From JAFGMR01 sp964632755 (GTDB lineage Archaea; Halobacteriota; Methanosarcinia; Methanotrichales; Methanotrichaceae), in contig CAZWDT010000003.1 of assembly GCA_964632755.1 (NCBI GenBank), forward strand, positions 1-64,000: a stretch of DNA of 64,000 nt, written 5' to 3'. The notes beneath the pieces were generated by a model, which saw only the letters and a list, made by a program, of their open reading frames with translations, was not told where the DNA came from and made no database searches. Positions 52,737-60,905 of the stretch are shown piece by piece; positions within the stretch are counted from its first letter, which is position 1; each line of letters begins with the position of its first letter. Made by a program: the position numbers and the translations under genes.

Positions 52737-54011
52737 ATGACTGATAGCGATAGCATATTAGGTATGGAAGCTGAAAAGGGACGGTGGGCACTGGTCTTTA
52801 TAGGGATGGTAATCAACCTCTGTCTCGGAAGCATCTATTCGTGGAGCATCTTCGTCGGTCCTCTTCTGGAGCTGTTCAACGACCCAGCAGGACTTAACCT
52901 AGGAGTCGGCCGCACAGAAGTACTCATGCCCTTCACAGTATTCCTGGCAGTCTTCGCGCTCGCCATGCCCTTGACTGGCCCATACATAGAGAAGTTCGGG
53001 CCGAAGAAGGTAACCCTCGTTGGCGGCGTGCTGACCGCTCTGGGCTGGTTCCTGGCCTCCACAGTCACCCAGTTCTCGAACCCGGTATCCATGCTATACA
53101 TCATGTACAGCGTGGTCGCTGGCCTGGGAGTTGGAATTGCCTACGGATGTCCTGTGGCCGTCGCTGCTAGGTGGTTCCCGGATAAGAGGGGTACAGCTGT
53201 TGGATTTACCGTCCTGGGCTTCGGATTCTCCGCAGTTTTCACCGCAGCCCTGGCCAACTACTTCATCGCCAGCACAGGCGTCTTGAACACCTTCCGGCTC
53301 TTCGGCATCGCCTTCCTGATCATCATTGTGGTGCTATCCATGCCCCTAACCTTCCCCCCGGCAGGATGGAAACCCAGAGGATGGACGCCGCCGGCACCCA
53401 AGCCAGGCGCACATGTGACCGTGGAGTTCAAGCGTGATCAGATGGTCAAGTCGCCCCAGTTCCTCGGTCTGTGGCTCTGCTACACCATCGGATGTATGGC
53501 CGGCCTCATGGCCATCTCCGTCTCCAAGCCTGTGGGCACGGAAGTGGTTATGGTAGAGGCAGGGATGGCCACGGGTCTGGTATCGTTCTTTGCCATATTC
53601 AACGGCTTTGGAAGGCCTATCTTCGGCACTTTGACGGACAAGATCAATCCAAGGAACACAGCCATGGCCTCCTTCGTCCTGATCGCCCTGGCCTCAGTCA
53701 TGATGTACATGGCCCCCTCGGTGCCAGTATATATCATCGCTTTTGCCATCCTCTGGGGATGTCTGGGCGGCTGGCTTGCTATTGGGCCTACGTCAACGGC
53801 GACCTTCTTCGGCACTACGGACTACGCCCGTAACTACGGACTGGTCTTCACCGCCTACGGCGCCGGTGCGATCCTTGGGCCGATGCTTGCGGGCTATATC
53901 AGGGACGCCACGGGAAGCTACATGGGAGTCTTTCCATACATCATCGGTGTGGCAATAATCGGCTTCGCAATCGCGTTCGTGCTGATGAGGCCCCCCAAGC
54001 CTCCGAAGTGA
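52737..54011 (+). CDS. OFA-family major facilitator transporter
   Basis: A 424-residue MFS protein with 12 predicted membrane spans. It opens with WALVFIGMVINLCLGSIYSWSIFVGPLLELF, the oxalate/formate-antiporter signature, and has GPYIEKFGPKKVTLVGG between TM2 and TM3, YGCPVAVAARWFPDKRGTAVGFTVLGFG, and NGFGRPIFGTLTDKINPRNTA. Substrates in methanogens are unproven; organic acids such as formate or acetate are possible. AAGGAG lies 11 bp before ATG 52737. A terminator follows. Confidence 0.85.
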   Translation: MTDSDSILGMEAEKGRWALVFIGMVINLCLGSIYSWSIFVGPLLELFNDPAGLNLGVGRTEVLMPFTVFLAVFALAMPLTGPYIEKFGPKKVTLVGGVLTALGWFLASTVTQFSNPVSMLYIMYSVVAGLGVGIAYGCPVAVAARWFPDKRGTAVGFTVLGFGFSAVFTAALANYFIASTGVLNTFRLFGIAFLIIIVVLSMPLTFPPAGWKPRGWTPPAPKPGAHVTVEFKRDQMVKSPQFLGLWLCYTIGCMAGLMAISVSKPVGTEVVMVEAGMATGLVSFFAIFNGFGRPIFGTLTDKINPRNTAMASFVLIALASVMMYMAPSVPVYIIAFAILWGCLGGWLAIGPTSTATFFGTTDYARNYGLVFTAYGAGAILGPMLAGYIRDATGSYMGVFPYIIGVAIIGFAIAFVLMRPPKPPK

Positions 54012-54028
54012 TGAGGGGGAACATCACT

Positions 54029-54048
54029 CCTTTTTTAAAATTTTTTAC
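54029..54048 (+). terminator. T-rich terminator after the OFA transporter
   Basis: Directly after the stop codon comes ACTCCTTTTTTAAAATTTTTTACG. Two runs of six T without a strong stem fit archaeal intrinsic termination. Confidence 0.6.
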
Positions 54049-54123
54049 GACAGAAACAGGCCTCGAAGTAGGGCAAGGCCTTTTCCCCATTTTTAGCTCA
54101 ACCGAGATCGCAGGTCGTGGGCG

Positions 54124-54212
54124 ATTGATGCTGATTATCCCAAATAGCCTATATACCTAATTAGGCACAACAGATCGATATGCTGCGGCTCTTTGTGCCT
54201 AAAAGAGTGGGA
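54124..54212. repeat. 89-bp dispersed repeat, copy 2
   Basis: Gap-free match to 1591-1679 with 14 mismatches. It lies in the 316-bp gene-free stretch between the OFA transporter terminator and the end of purF. The rest of that stretch shows no gene. Confidence 0.75.
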
Positions 54213-54327
54213 GACCAGGATTGAAAGAACTTGCAAGAATCGAAAGCCAGCTGTCAATTTCACCAACATCTTTGCAAAGTAGAACGCTAGCGGTTTTCAG
54301 TAACTTTCACATACGACCAGATCGCCA

Positions 54328-55743
54328 TCACTCAACGTACTCGGTGATCTTGGTCTGGGCCACCTGACACCTCTCTCCCGGGATCTCCAGGGGATAGATC
54401 CCGGTCAGGCATCCCATGCAGAGATGCTCCTTGGGTATGCCTATCGCCTTGACGAGGCCGTCGTGGCTCACATATCCCAAGGAGTCGGCGTTGATCACCG
54501 CCTCCACACCTGGGACCGTCTTGTAGGCGGCGATCAGCTCCTCGCGGCTCGCCATATCGATTCCCAGGTAGCATGGGGCGATGATCGGCGGGCTTCCGAT
54601 CCTAACATGCACCTTCTTCGCCCCGGCATTACGCACCATATCCACGATGCGCCTGCTGGTCGTTCCCCGGACGATGCTATCGTCCACGAGGACCAGCTCA
54701 TGCCCCTCGATGTTCGGGCGAATGGTGTTCATCTTCAGCCGGACTGCGGCCTCCCTCATCGACTGGTCCGGCATGATGAACGTGCGGCCGATGTACCGGT
54801 TCTTCATCAGGCATTCCTTGTACCTGATTCCCGAGCGCTGATGGTATCCCACCGCTAATGTGATGCCGGAATCGGGGATTGGAGTTACGGTATCGGCATC
54901 GGCGGGATGCTCCTCTGCGAGCATACCGCCGATGTTCACCCGCACATCGTAGATCAGCCGGCCCTCCATTATGCTATCCGGCCTTGCGAAGTAGATGTAC
55001 TCGAAAACGCAATAATTGGGGCCTTGGCAGCGGGCGAGCTGATAGCTGGTCATCTCCCCCCCCCGAATGACCACCATCTCCCCGGGCCTGACGTCTCTTA
55101 TGAGCCGGCCGTTCAAGGTATCCATGGCAATGCTCTCCGAGGCCACCATGTAGCCCGAGTCCACCTGGCCCAAGCAGAGAGGCTTGATCCCCAATGGGTC
55201 CCTGATGCCGAGGACCATATCCCCCAATAACATGACCAGGGAGTACGAGCCACGGATCGCCCGCATCATCCCCCTCACGGCCTCAACCAGGTCGTGCCTC
55301 ATGAGCTCTTTGACGAAGATATGGGCCATCACCTCCGTATCGGAGGTTGAGTAGAAGATGTCACCAGCCGTCTGAAGCTCTTCGCGCAGCTCGCCGGAGT
55401 TGATTAGATTGCCGTTATGAGCTACAGCTACCGCTCCGTCCTTGTACTTGGCCATGAGCGGCTGACTGTTCTCAATACACGATGCGCCGGTCGTGGCATA
55501 ACGCACATGGCCTATGCCCACATTTCCACGTAGCAAGCCGAGCTGTGCCTCGTCGAACACCTCGGAGACGAGGCCCATGCCCCGATGGGTCCGAATTACC
55601 TTCCCATCGTGTACTGCGATCCCCGCCGACTCCTGCCCCCTATGCTGGAGGGCATAGAGGGCATAATAGATCTGCTTGGAGACGTTGGCGGCTGTATCCG
55701 ATAAGGAGATGCCCACCACGCCGCAAGCATCGTGCATAGCCAC
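54328..55743 (-). CDS. purF: amidophosphoribosyltransferase
   Basis: A 471-residue first enzyme of purine synthesis. The glutaminase Cys follows a short propeptide (MAMHDACGVVGISL). Other marks are ALQHRGQESAGIAVHDG, GIGHVRYATTG, HNGNLIN and the PRPP loop in VLVDDSIVRGTTSRRIVDMVRNAG. CMGCLTGIYP and cysteines near residue 260 resemble those binding a 4Fe-4S cluster in relatives. It is followed by rpl37e upstream in the same direction. Confidence 0.95.
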   Translation of the reverse strand: MAMHDACGVVGISLSDTAANVSKQIYYALYALQHRGQESAGIAVHDGKVIRTHRGMGLVSEVFDEAQLGLLRGNVGIGHVRYATTGASCIENSQPLMAKYKDGAVAVAHNGNLINSGELREELQTAGDIFYSTSDTEVMAHIFVKELMRHDLVEAVRGMMRAIRGSYSLVMLLGDMVLGIRDPLGIKPLCLGQVDSGYMVASESIAMDTLNGRLIRDVRPGEMVVIRGGEMTSYQLARCQGPNYCVFEYIYFARPDSIMEGRLIYDVRVNIGGMLAEEHPADADTVTPIPDSGITLAVGYHQRSGIRYKECLMKNRYIGRTFIMPDQSMREAAVRLKMNTIRPNIEGHELVLVDDSIVRGTTSRRIVDMVRNAGAKKVHVRIGSPPIIAPCYLGIDMASREELIAAYKTVPGVEAVINADSLGYVSHDGLVKAIGIPKEHLCMGCLTGIYPLEIPGERCQVAQTKITEYVE

Positions 55744-55746
55744 AAC

Positions 55747-55917
55747 CTAATAGCCGGACTTCCTCATCCACTTATAGCTTCTCATCTTCTTCGTCTTGCC
55801 AAATCCGCAAGCTACGCAGACCTTTCTGCGATAGTTGAAGGATATGCTGCCGCAGCGACGGCAACGGACATGCACCTTCTTCTGTCGCTTGCCCATGGAA
55901 GGAGTGCCTTTGGTCAT
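55747..55917 (-). CDS. rpl37e: 50S ribosomal protein L37e
   Basis: A 56-residue zinc ribosomal protein (eL37): MTKGTPSMGKRQKKVHVRCR, the two CXXC halves CRRCG and CVACGFG, then a basic end KKMRSYKWMRKSGY. GAGGTG precedes the ATG. It is 10 bp after the Sm-like gene, a common archaeal pair. Confidence 0.93.
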   Translation of the reverse strand: MTKGTPSMGKRQKKVHVRCRRCGSISFNYRRKVCVACGFGKTKKMRSYKWMRKSGY

Positions 55918-55927
55918 CTATTGCACC

Positions 55928-56146
55928 TCATGGAGATATATAAACTACGTTGTCCCCTCGCACGATCACTGTGCCGATATTGCGAGCCATAGCCCCGTCG
56001 GCTATCTCCTCGGTGCTATCAAGCACCAAGTTCATATGAATATCGTAACCCTGAAGCTCTCCCCGGAAAGCCCTTCCGTCCTTGAGCTTGACAATTACCG
56101 GCCCGTTGAGCGATTCATTCAAAATATCAAGCGGTCTCTGAGCCAT
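55928..56146 (-). CDS. Sm-like (LSm) RNA-binding protein
   Basis: A 72-residue Sm-fold protein. Sm1 is PVIVKLKDGRAFRGELQGYDIHMNLVLDSTEE and Sm2 is IGTVIVRGDNVVYISP. It forms rings that bind U-rich RNA; the archaeal roles include tRNA and sRNA metabolism. It is paired with rpl37e, as usual in archaea. Confidence 0.95.
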   Translation of the reverse strand: MAQRPLDILNESLNGPVIVKLKDGRAFRGELQGYDIHMNLVLDSTEEIADGAMARNIGTVIVRGDNVVYISP

Positions 56147-56231
56147 TGCCCTCTCTCCAGCCTAATAAACAAAGGCATTATCGCCCCAGGTTGCACGTTG
56201 CCTATTTAAACCTGTCGGAAAATCCACCCTC

Positions 56232-56711
56232 ATGAAGATCAAATCCAGGCACCACCTCAAGGCGAGCGAGGCCAAGAGGGTTGTCGGCCTGATAGAACCC
56301 CTCCTCGCGGAGCCCTCTACACTGCAGAGGGCCTCCCTGGAGCTGGCGGAGACCGATGGGGATATCGACCTGGTCTTCGTCGACGGCAAGCCGAATCTCA
56401 TGATGATCGAGGGCATGCCATTCTTCACCGTGCTGGGGGCAATAGAGCTTCGCCCGGTGAAGAGGGTTGTCGTTGTGGACTCGGGCGCGGTTCGCTTCAT
56501 CACCAACGGGGCGGATGTGATGTGTCCGGGAATCGTGAAGGCCGATCCGGGGATACAGGAAGGAGACCTGGTCGTCGTGGCGGAGGAGCGGTACGGAAAG
56601 CCGCTTGCCGTAGGCAGAGCCCTTGTCCCCGGTCCGGAGATGCATGGCGAGGGAAAAGCGGTCCGGTCGCTCCACCACGTGGGAGACCAGATCTGGAAGG
56701 GCCTGGCCTGA
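56232..56711 (+). CDS. PUA-domain RNA-binding protein
   Basis: 159 residues. The N-terminal half (KIKSRHHLKASEAKRVVGLIEPLL) is the MCT-1-like pre-PUA domain, and the C-terminal half (VVVDSGAVRFITNGADVMCPGIVKAD...GDLVVVAEE) is a PUA domain. Eukaryotic relatives act in translation and ribosome recycling. It overlaps nothing and is followed 9 bp later by a membrane gene. Confidence 0.9.
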   Translation: MKIKSRHHLKASEAKRVVGLIEPLLAEPSTLQRASLELAETDGDIDLVFVDGKPNLMMIEGMPFFTVLGAIELRPVKRVVVVDSGAVRFITNGADVMCPGIVKADPGIQEGDLVVVAEERYGKPLAVGRALVPGPEMHGEGKAVRSLHHVGDQIWKGLA

Positions 56712-56720
56712 GGGGACGAA

Positions 56721-57614
56721 ATGTACGAGAACCTGAGCACGTTAATACAAAGGGGATTTGGAACATGGAGGAATAACCTCTCCCTTGCGGTGCCATTCAT
56801 CCTCCAGGCAGGAATGATTGGAATCCTTGCCATGGCCCTGGTCGCCCTGCTTTTCGCCTCTCAACCCATCGAGGAGGCCGACATCTCCGATATCGCCGAG
56901 ATACTGACATCAACTCCCAGCATCCTTGCGATCATCGGCACGCTTCTTGTTATCCTCGCAGCCACTGCCTTCTTCACCGCTGGGGCAATCGAGATGGCAC
57001 ACCAAGGCACTCTCGAGGGAAAGTCCGGCCTCGGCATCATGTGGGCTGGTGGACGCAGGCACTTTGCCAGCATGTACCTAGCCAATCTGATGATTATGGC
57101 GATAATGATGGCAGGGGCCCTCGCAATCGGGCTTTTGACAGCAGGGCTCTTGGTGCAGCTCTCGGGACTCGAAGCCCTCCAGATGGTAGCCGAGGGCAAG
57201 GCGGCGATGATGGACACATCGACGACCCTCACGCTTATGGTGGGATCTATGCTGATGATCGCCTTTGCCCTGGCGGCATCCTTAGCGCTTGCACTCGCGC
57301 CATATGCCCTCGTCGTGGAGGGAATGGGGCCAATCGAGGCCATCCGCCGGGGGATGGGCTTCTTCAGGGAGAATCCCTTCGACGTCTTCATGATCTGGAT
57401 CATCACCCTTGCCATATCGCTCGCCATCAGCCTTCCGGGCCAGGTGCATCCTGAAGGAGGGGTCGCCATCCTCTGGCCTCTGATCAACATGGCGCTGAGC
57501 CTTGCCGTGATCGCACCCCTTACGACCGTCTGGTGGACGAGGCTTTACCTCAGCAGGACGGGAAGGCTCGATAGAGATGGGATTGACCGACTACAAGAGA
57601 CAGTCTACCTGTGA
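56721..57614 (+). CDS. polytopic membrane protein (DUF975/DUF7847-like)
   Basis: 297 residues with six or more hydrophobic spans, beginning MYENLSTLIQRGFGTWRNNLSLAVPFIL, the usual opening of archaeal DUF7847/glycerophosphodiester-phosphodiesterase-like membrane proteins. GPIEAIRRGMGFFRENPFDVF near residue 210 matches the family's helix before the last spans. Its function is unknown. GAGGGG precedes the ATG. A TnpB element lies just after the stop. Confidence 0.6.
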   Translation: MYENLSTLIQRGFGTWRNNLSLAVPFILQAGMIGILAMALVALLFASQPIEEADISDIAEILTSTPSILAIIGTLLVILAATAFFTAGAIEMAHQGTLEGKSGLGIMWAGGRRHFASMYLANLMIMAIMMAGALAIGLLTAGLLVQLSGLEALQMVAEGKAAMMDTSTTLTLMVGSMLMIAFALAASLALALAPYALVVEGMGPIEAIRRGMGFFRENPFDVFMIWIITLAISLAISLPGQVHPEGGVAILWPLINMALSLAVIAPLTTVWWTRLYLSRTGRLDRDGIDRLQETVYL

Positions 57615-57624
57615 GGAGAAGGCT

Positions 57625-57670
57625 CATTATCTCGCAGGTCAACTACCCCACCCTGGAGGATGGGGCTTGT
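57625..57670 (-). ncRNA. candidate omega RNA 3' region of the tnpB element
   Basis: In the family, the guide RNA overlaps the tnpB 3' end and extends past it. The hairpin CCCCATCCTCCAGGGTGGGG (minus strand) at 57646-57665 followed by TAGTTGACCTGCG is the place expected. The exact RNA end, and so the guide, cannot be set from sequence alone. Confidence 0.45.
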
Positions 57671-58842
57671 AACTCCGCAAAAAATCGGGCTACAATAGGC
57701 AGGTTGACTTCTACCCTTGCTCTGATGTTCAGAGCTGCCACGTTGTCAGCCGGGCCAGAGAAGCCACAGCAGGTACAACAGAATTCGTCCCTCGTGCGAC
57801 GGTTAGATCTGGAGACATAATGGCAGATAGGACACTCTTGGGAGGTGTAAGCAGGGTCTACAAAGACCAAAGGTACGCCAGCTATAACGGCCTTGTAGGT
57901 GACAAACTCTCTGAGCTGCGCAAAGCTCCAGGACTCGTGATCACGTCTCTGAGACTTTCGAACCGTTGCCCTTTCTCTGATCCCCTTAAGATCTTCAAGG
58001 GATATCAGGGAATAGGTGTCTTTAGCCTTCGTGATCAAGGTCTTAGAGATTCGGTGATTGCTATCTTTGGCAAATCTCGCCATCCGACCAGAGAGCTTCT
58101 TCAAATGCCTCTTGGCACTCTTAGTACCACAGCTTTGAAGTCTGCCCAACAGCTTATCGGACCTCTTCCTCGTATCTCGAATCTGCTGACTGGAATGCAC
58201 TTCTCCATCACTGTCTACGGCAAGATTCTTCACGCAAAGATCGACCCCGATAACATCGACGGGATCATATGGGGATGCCTCAGGAGCCTCTACGACAGCA
58301 CAAAGGTAGAAAATTCCTTTGACAAGGATCAGATCAGCCTGACCACGGACCCTATCCATCCTGGTCTTCTGGTAATCACCGATTCTGACCGGGATAAGCT
58401 GCCTGCCTTCGAGGGTGATCAGGGAGACCGCTTCAAGCCCCTTCCAGGTAAGGATTCTCTGATCATAGACAATAGCACCATCCAGCCTAAACTCTGGTTT
58501 AATGGACTTATCTCGCTTGTAGGCTTCGGCTACCTTGGAAATGGCTCTGACCGTAAGCTGAGAGGAGAGACAAAACCTCTCGCGGATGTCGTAATAGACG
58601 GCTTTGTGGATCTCAACCTTGTTGGCCTTGCGCATCTCAAAAGCCACTCCTGCAATCACATTGCAGGCTTCATTGAAGCGGCGCATGGTATCGAGAAGCA
58701 TCTGATATTGCTTCTTGCTAGGGTTCAGCTTGACCATCAAGGTTTGAAGCATCGCACTGAAGAAGATGTTCAGTTGATATATAGTTCTCGGTATCTAGGT
58801 ACGCGGCTCCTCCCCACCCTGAAGGATGGGGTCTCCGCCGCT
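57628..58842 (-). mobile_element. IS1341-type (IS200/IS605) solo tnpB element
   Basis: The element consists of one tnpB gene with no tnpA. Two near-identical imperfect hairpins lie at its ends: 57646-57665 and 58812-58831, both CCCCACCCTG(G/A)AGGATGGGG on the plus strand. The outer limits are estimated. It sits between the stop of the DUF7847 gene and the GAGGTG ribosome site (58843) of the next gene, harming neither. Confidence 0.8.
57643..58752 (-). CDS. tnpB: TnpB, RNA-guided DNA endonuclease of an IS200/IS605 element
   Basis: A 369-residue intact TnpB. The RuvC triad is visible: Asp in VIGVDLCVKNLAVD, Glu in YSLISLEDLKGIRE and Asp in SGPADNVAALNIRA. A zinc ribbon lies between (SQECPICHYV, EFCCTCCGF). 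The N-terminal domain (QYQMLLDTMRRFNEACNVIAG) is the WED/REC part. TnpB uses an omega RNA from the element's right end; here the stop codon lies within the right-end hairpin, as usual. There is no TnpA here, so movement needs help from elsewhere. Similar solo copies may protect the element. Confidence 0.92.
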   Translation of the reverse strand: MLQTLMVKLNPSKKQYQMLLDTMRRFNEACNVIAGVAFEMRKANKVEIHKAVYYDIRERFCLSSQLTVRAISKVAEAYKRDKSIKPEFRLDGAIVYDQRILTWKGLEAVSLITLEGRQLIPVRIGDYQKTRMDRVRGQADLILVKGIFYLCAVVEAPEASPYDPVDVIGVDLCVKNLAVDSDGEVHSSQQIRDTRKRSDKLLGRLQSCGTKSAKRHLKKLSGRMARFAKDSNHRISKTLITKAKDTYSLISLEDLKGIRERATVRKSQRRDHESWSFAQLREFVTYKAVIAGVPLVFVDPAYTSQECPICHYVSRSNRRTRDEFCCTCCGFSGPADNVAALNIRARVEVNLPIVARFFAELQAPSSRVG

Positions 58843-58853
58843 GAGGTGTTAAG

Positions 58854-59108
58854 ATGAACCTGCAGTTCTATATGGCCCGCTTGAAGGGACTCGACCCAAT
58901 GCGCCAGTCGTTGCTGATGGGGGGAGTCGTCTTCGTGATCTACGAAATATATCTATGGCTCGCCCGAGGGGTGGACCCGATGACTGCGACCCTCCAGGCA
59001 GTTATAGCGGCAGCGCTATTCTCGTCAGTCTATTACCTGACGACGGCCATCCTTAGCCCGAAGAGGAGGCCGACCGCTAAGAAGGGGAAGGGCAGAAGGA
59101 AGGCCTGA
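58854..59108 (+). CDS. small membrane protein with basic tail
   Basis: An 84-residue protein with two hydrophobic spans (about 20-36 and 45-65) and a strongly basic tail (SPKRRPTAKKGKGRRKA). GAGGTG lies 5 bp before the ATG. It was probably next to the DUF7847-like gene before the tnpB element arrived. No family is recognised. Confidence 0.65.
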   Translation: MNLQFYMARLKGLDPMRQSLLMGGVVFVIYEIYLWLARGVDPMTATLQAVIAAALFSSVYYLTTAILSPKRRPTAKKGKGRRKA

Positions 59109-59120
59109 GAGGGCCTGCTA

Positions 59121-60308
59121 TCATTTCTTTGCTGAGGAGAGGGCGAGAAGCTCCTCTTCTCCGCTCCTCGTGCCCCGGGCGAAGATCTGGTCGCCAGCCT
59201 CGATGACCGTCTTGGCGCGAGGATTGTAGGTCCATCGGTCCCCCCTCTTCAGCGCGAGGACATACATCCCTGTCTCCGTCTCCAGCTGCAGGTCCTTTAG
59301 GGACTTTCCGACCATTGGGGCCCCAGGCTGGATCTCCACGCGAGCGATGGTCTCGTCCGACTCCCTGATCGCCATAGCGAGAATTGGGTGTAGCTCGACG
59401 TCCCTTAAAACGACGTCCGATATCTTGAGGGCGGCATCGCTGATGATTTCAGTCGAGACCGATAGCTGAAGCAGGGCTCGCAGGCCCTCCACATCCTCAA
59501 CGTGCTTCGCTGCCTCGAGCACCCATAACTGTAGCTCTGACCTCATGGCGTCCATCTGGCCCTCGATCTCGTCGACTGCATAGGCCACGTCCTCGTTCTC
59601 GAAGAGCACCGCCATGTAGGCGAGGCCAATCGCAAGCTCGGATCGGTTCTTCATCTCGACGATTATGTCGACCGCCCTTGCGAGATCTGCTTCAACGCCG
59701 CTTGGCTCCTGGACCTTGTGGTGATAGACCTTGCCCGTCACCATCTCGAAGAGAAGGGGCAATCCCTCGTCGTGGCCACGAGCAAAGAGGATATCGCCCT
59801 TGCGAAGCACGGTCTCCGGATCGGGATCGTAGATCCAGCTATCCCCCCGGCGAATAGCGATCGCCCTCATCCCGGTCTCAGTCTCCAACCTGAGATCGCC
59901 GAGAGAACGACCCAGCACCTTGGAGTCCGGATGGACTGCGACCCTTGTCAATGTCTCCTCGGCCTGGCGCAGGTCCCTCTTCAGCTCGTAGGGGATGCCT
60001 GTAGTAAAGAGGACGATCTTTGCGATATCTCCAGCGGCGTTGGATATGATCTCAGCGGCGGCCGCTATCTGGAGGATGCCGGACAAGGCCTCTGCATCCT
60101 CGACGGTGCGGGCGGAGAGCATGGCCGAGATCTGAGCGTGATAGTCGTAGAGGTCCATCTTCTCCTCCAGGCGGAGCACCTCCATCGCCAGATCCTCATC
60201 GCCGTAGAGGACCGCAGAGTATCCAAGATCGACCATCAGCTCGCTCGTATCCTTCATCTTGACGAGCAGCTCTTTCATACTCAGGGGACAATACTCGATC
60301 TTCCTCAT
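59121..60308 (-). CDS. tandem PhoU/TrkA-C domain protein, probable K+ channel regulator
   Basis: 395 residues in two copies: a PhoU-like helical domain (VKMKDTSELMVDLGYSAVLYGDEDLAMEVLRLEEKMD) and a TrkA-C domain (VHPDSKVLGRSLGDLRLETETGMRAIAIRRGDSWIYDPD). The second copy starts near residue 210 (IIVEMKNRSELAIGLAYMAVLFENEDVAYAV) and ends in another TrkA-C (GKSLKDLQLETETGMYVLALKRGDRWTYNP). The family (COG3273) is linked to ion transport. Ligand and channel partner are unknown. Confidence 0.85.
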   Translation of the reverse strand: MRKIEYCPLSMKELLVKMKDTSELMVDLGYSAVLYGDEDLAMEVLRLEEKMDLYDYHAQISAMLSARTVEDAEALSGILQIAAAAEIISNAAGDIAKIVLFTTGIPYELKRDLRQAEETLTRVAVHPDSKVLGRSLGDLRLETETGMRAIAIRRGDSWIYDPDPETVLRKGDILFARGHDEGLPLLFEMVTGKVYHHKVQEPSGVEADLARAVDIIVEMKNRSELAIGLAYMAVLFENEDVAYAVDEIEGQMDAMRSELQLWVLEAAKHVEDVEGLRALLQLSVSTEIISDAALKISDVVLRDVELHPILAMAIRESDETIARVEIQPGAPMVGKSLKDLQLETETGMYVLALKRGDRWTYNPRAKTVIEAGDQIFARGTRSGEEELLALSSAKK

Positions 60309-60418
60309 GATACTGGATTATTAACTACCCAAGATCGTATAAACGTTGTCACTGACCAAAAGAAGGGCTTGCATAACTATAAGTCCCATCCGTCCCAAGA
60401 TCCCTTCGAGGAGATATC

Positions 60419-60901
60419 ATGGAGCTGCATACGGTTAGGATAGAGATCCCGGCGGACTCCAATCTGATCCTGGGACAGAGCCATTTCATAAAGACCGCTG
60501 AGGACCTCTACGAGGCAATAGCTGGAACGGCCCCGAACGCCTTGTTCGGCCTGGCCTTCTCAGAGGCGAGCGGGCCATGCCTGGTACGGCTGGAGGGAAA
60601 CGATCCGCTGCTCATCGAGGCCGCCAAGGAGAACTCGCTTGCCCTGGGCTGTGGACATACATTCGTCATCCTCCTCAAAGAGGCGTTTCCGATCAACGTC
60701 CTCAACGCCATCAAGGCTGTGCAAGAGGTCTGTGGAATATTCTGCGCAACGGCAAACCCGGTCGAGGCAATCGTCGCCTCTACGAAGAGCGGACGCGGGA
60801 TACTGGGAGTGATCGACGGAAGCCCCCCCAAGGGAGCAGAGGAGGAGGAGGATCGCACCCAGAGGAGAGGCATGCTGAGGAGGTTCGGATATAAGCTCTG
60901 A
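60419..60901 (+). CDS. adenosine-specific kinase family protein (DUF355)
   Basis: A 160-residue protein of the COG1839 family, described from a Pyrobaculum structure as adenosine-specific kinase. Conserved blocks are IPADSNLILGQSHFIKTAEDLYEA, FGLAFSEASGPCLVRLEGND, LALGCGHTFVILLKEAFPINVLNAIK and FCATANPVEAIV, with GRGILGVIDGSPPKG. The role is uncertain. It is followed 4 bp later by pyrC and probably shares a message. Confidence 0.88.
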   Translation: MELHTVRIEIPADSNLILGQSHFIKTAEDLYEAIAGTAPNALFGLAFSEASGPCLVRLEGNDPLLIEAAKENSLALGCGHTFVILLKEAFPINVLNAIKAVQEVCGIFCATANPVEAIVASTKSGRGILGVIDGSPPKGAEEEEDRTQRRGMLRRFGYKL

Positions 60902-60905
60902 GAGG

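Noticed and set aside
57820..58857. 345-codon plus-strand ORF opposite tnpB
   Set aside because: It is antisense to tnpB, which has all catalytic motifs; the opposite frame has no recognisable domain.
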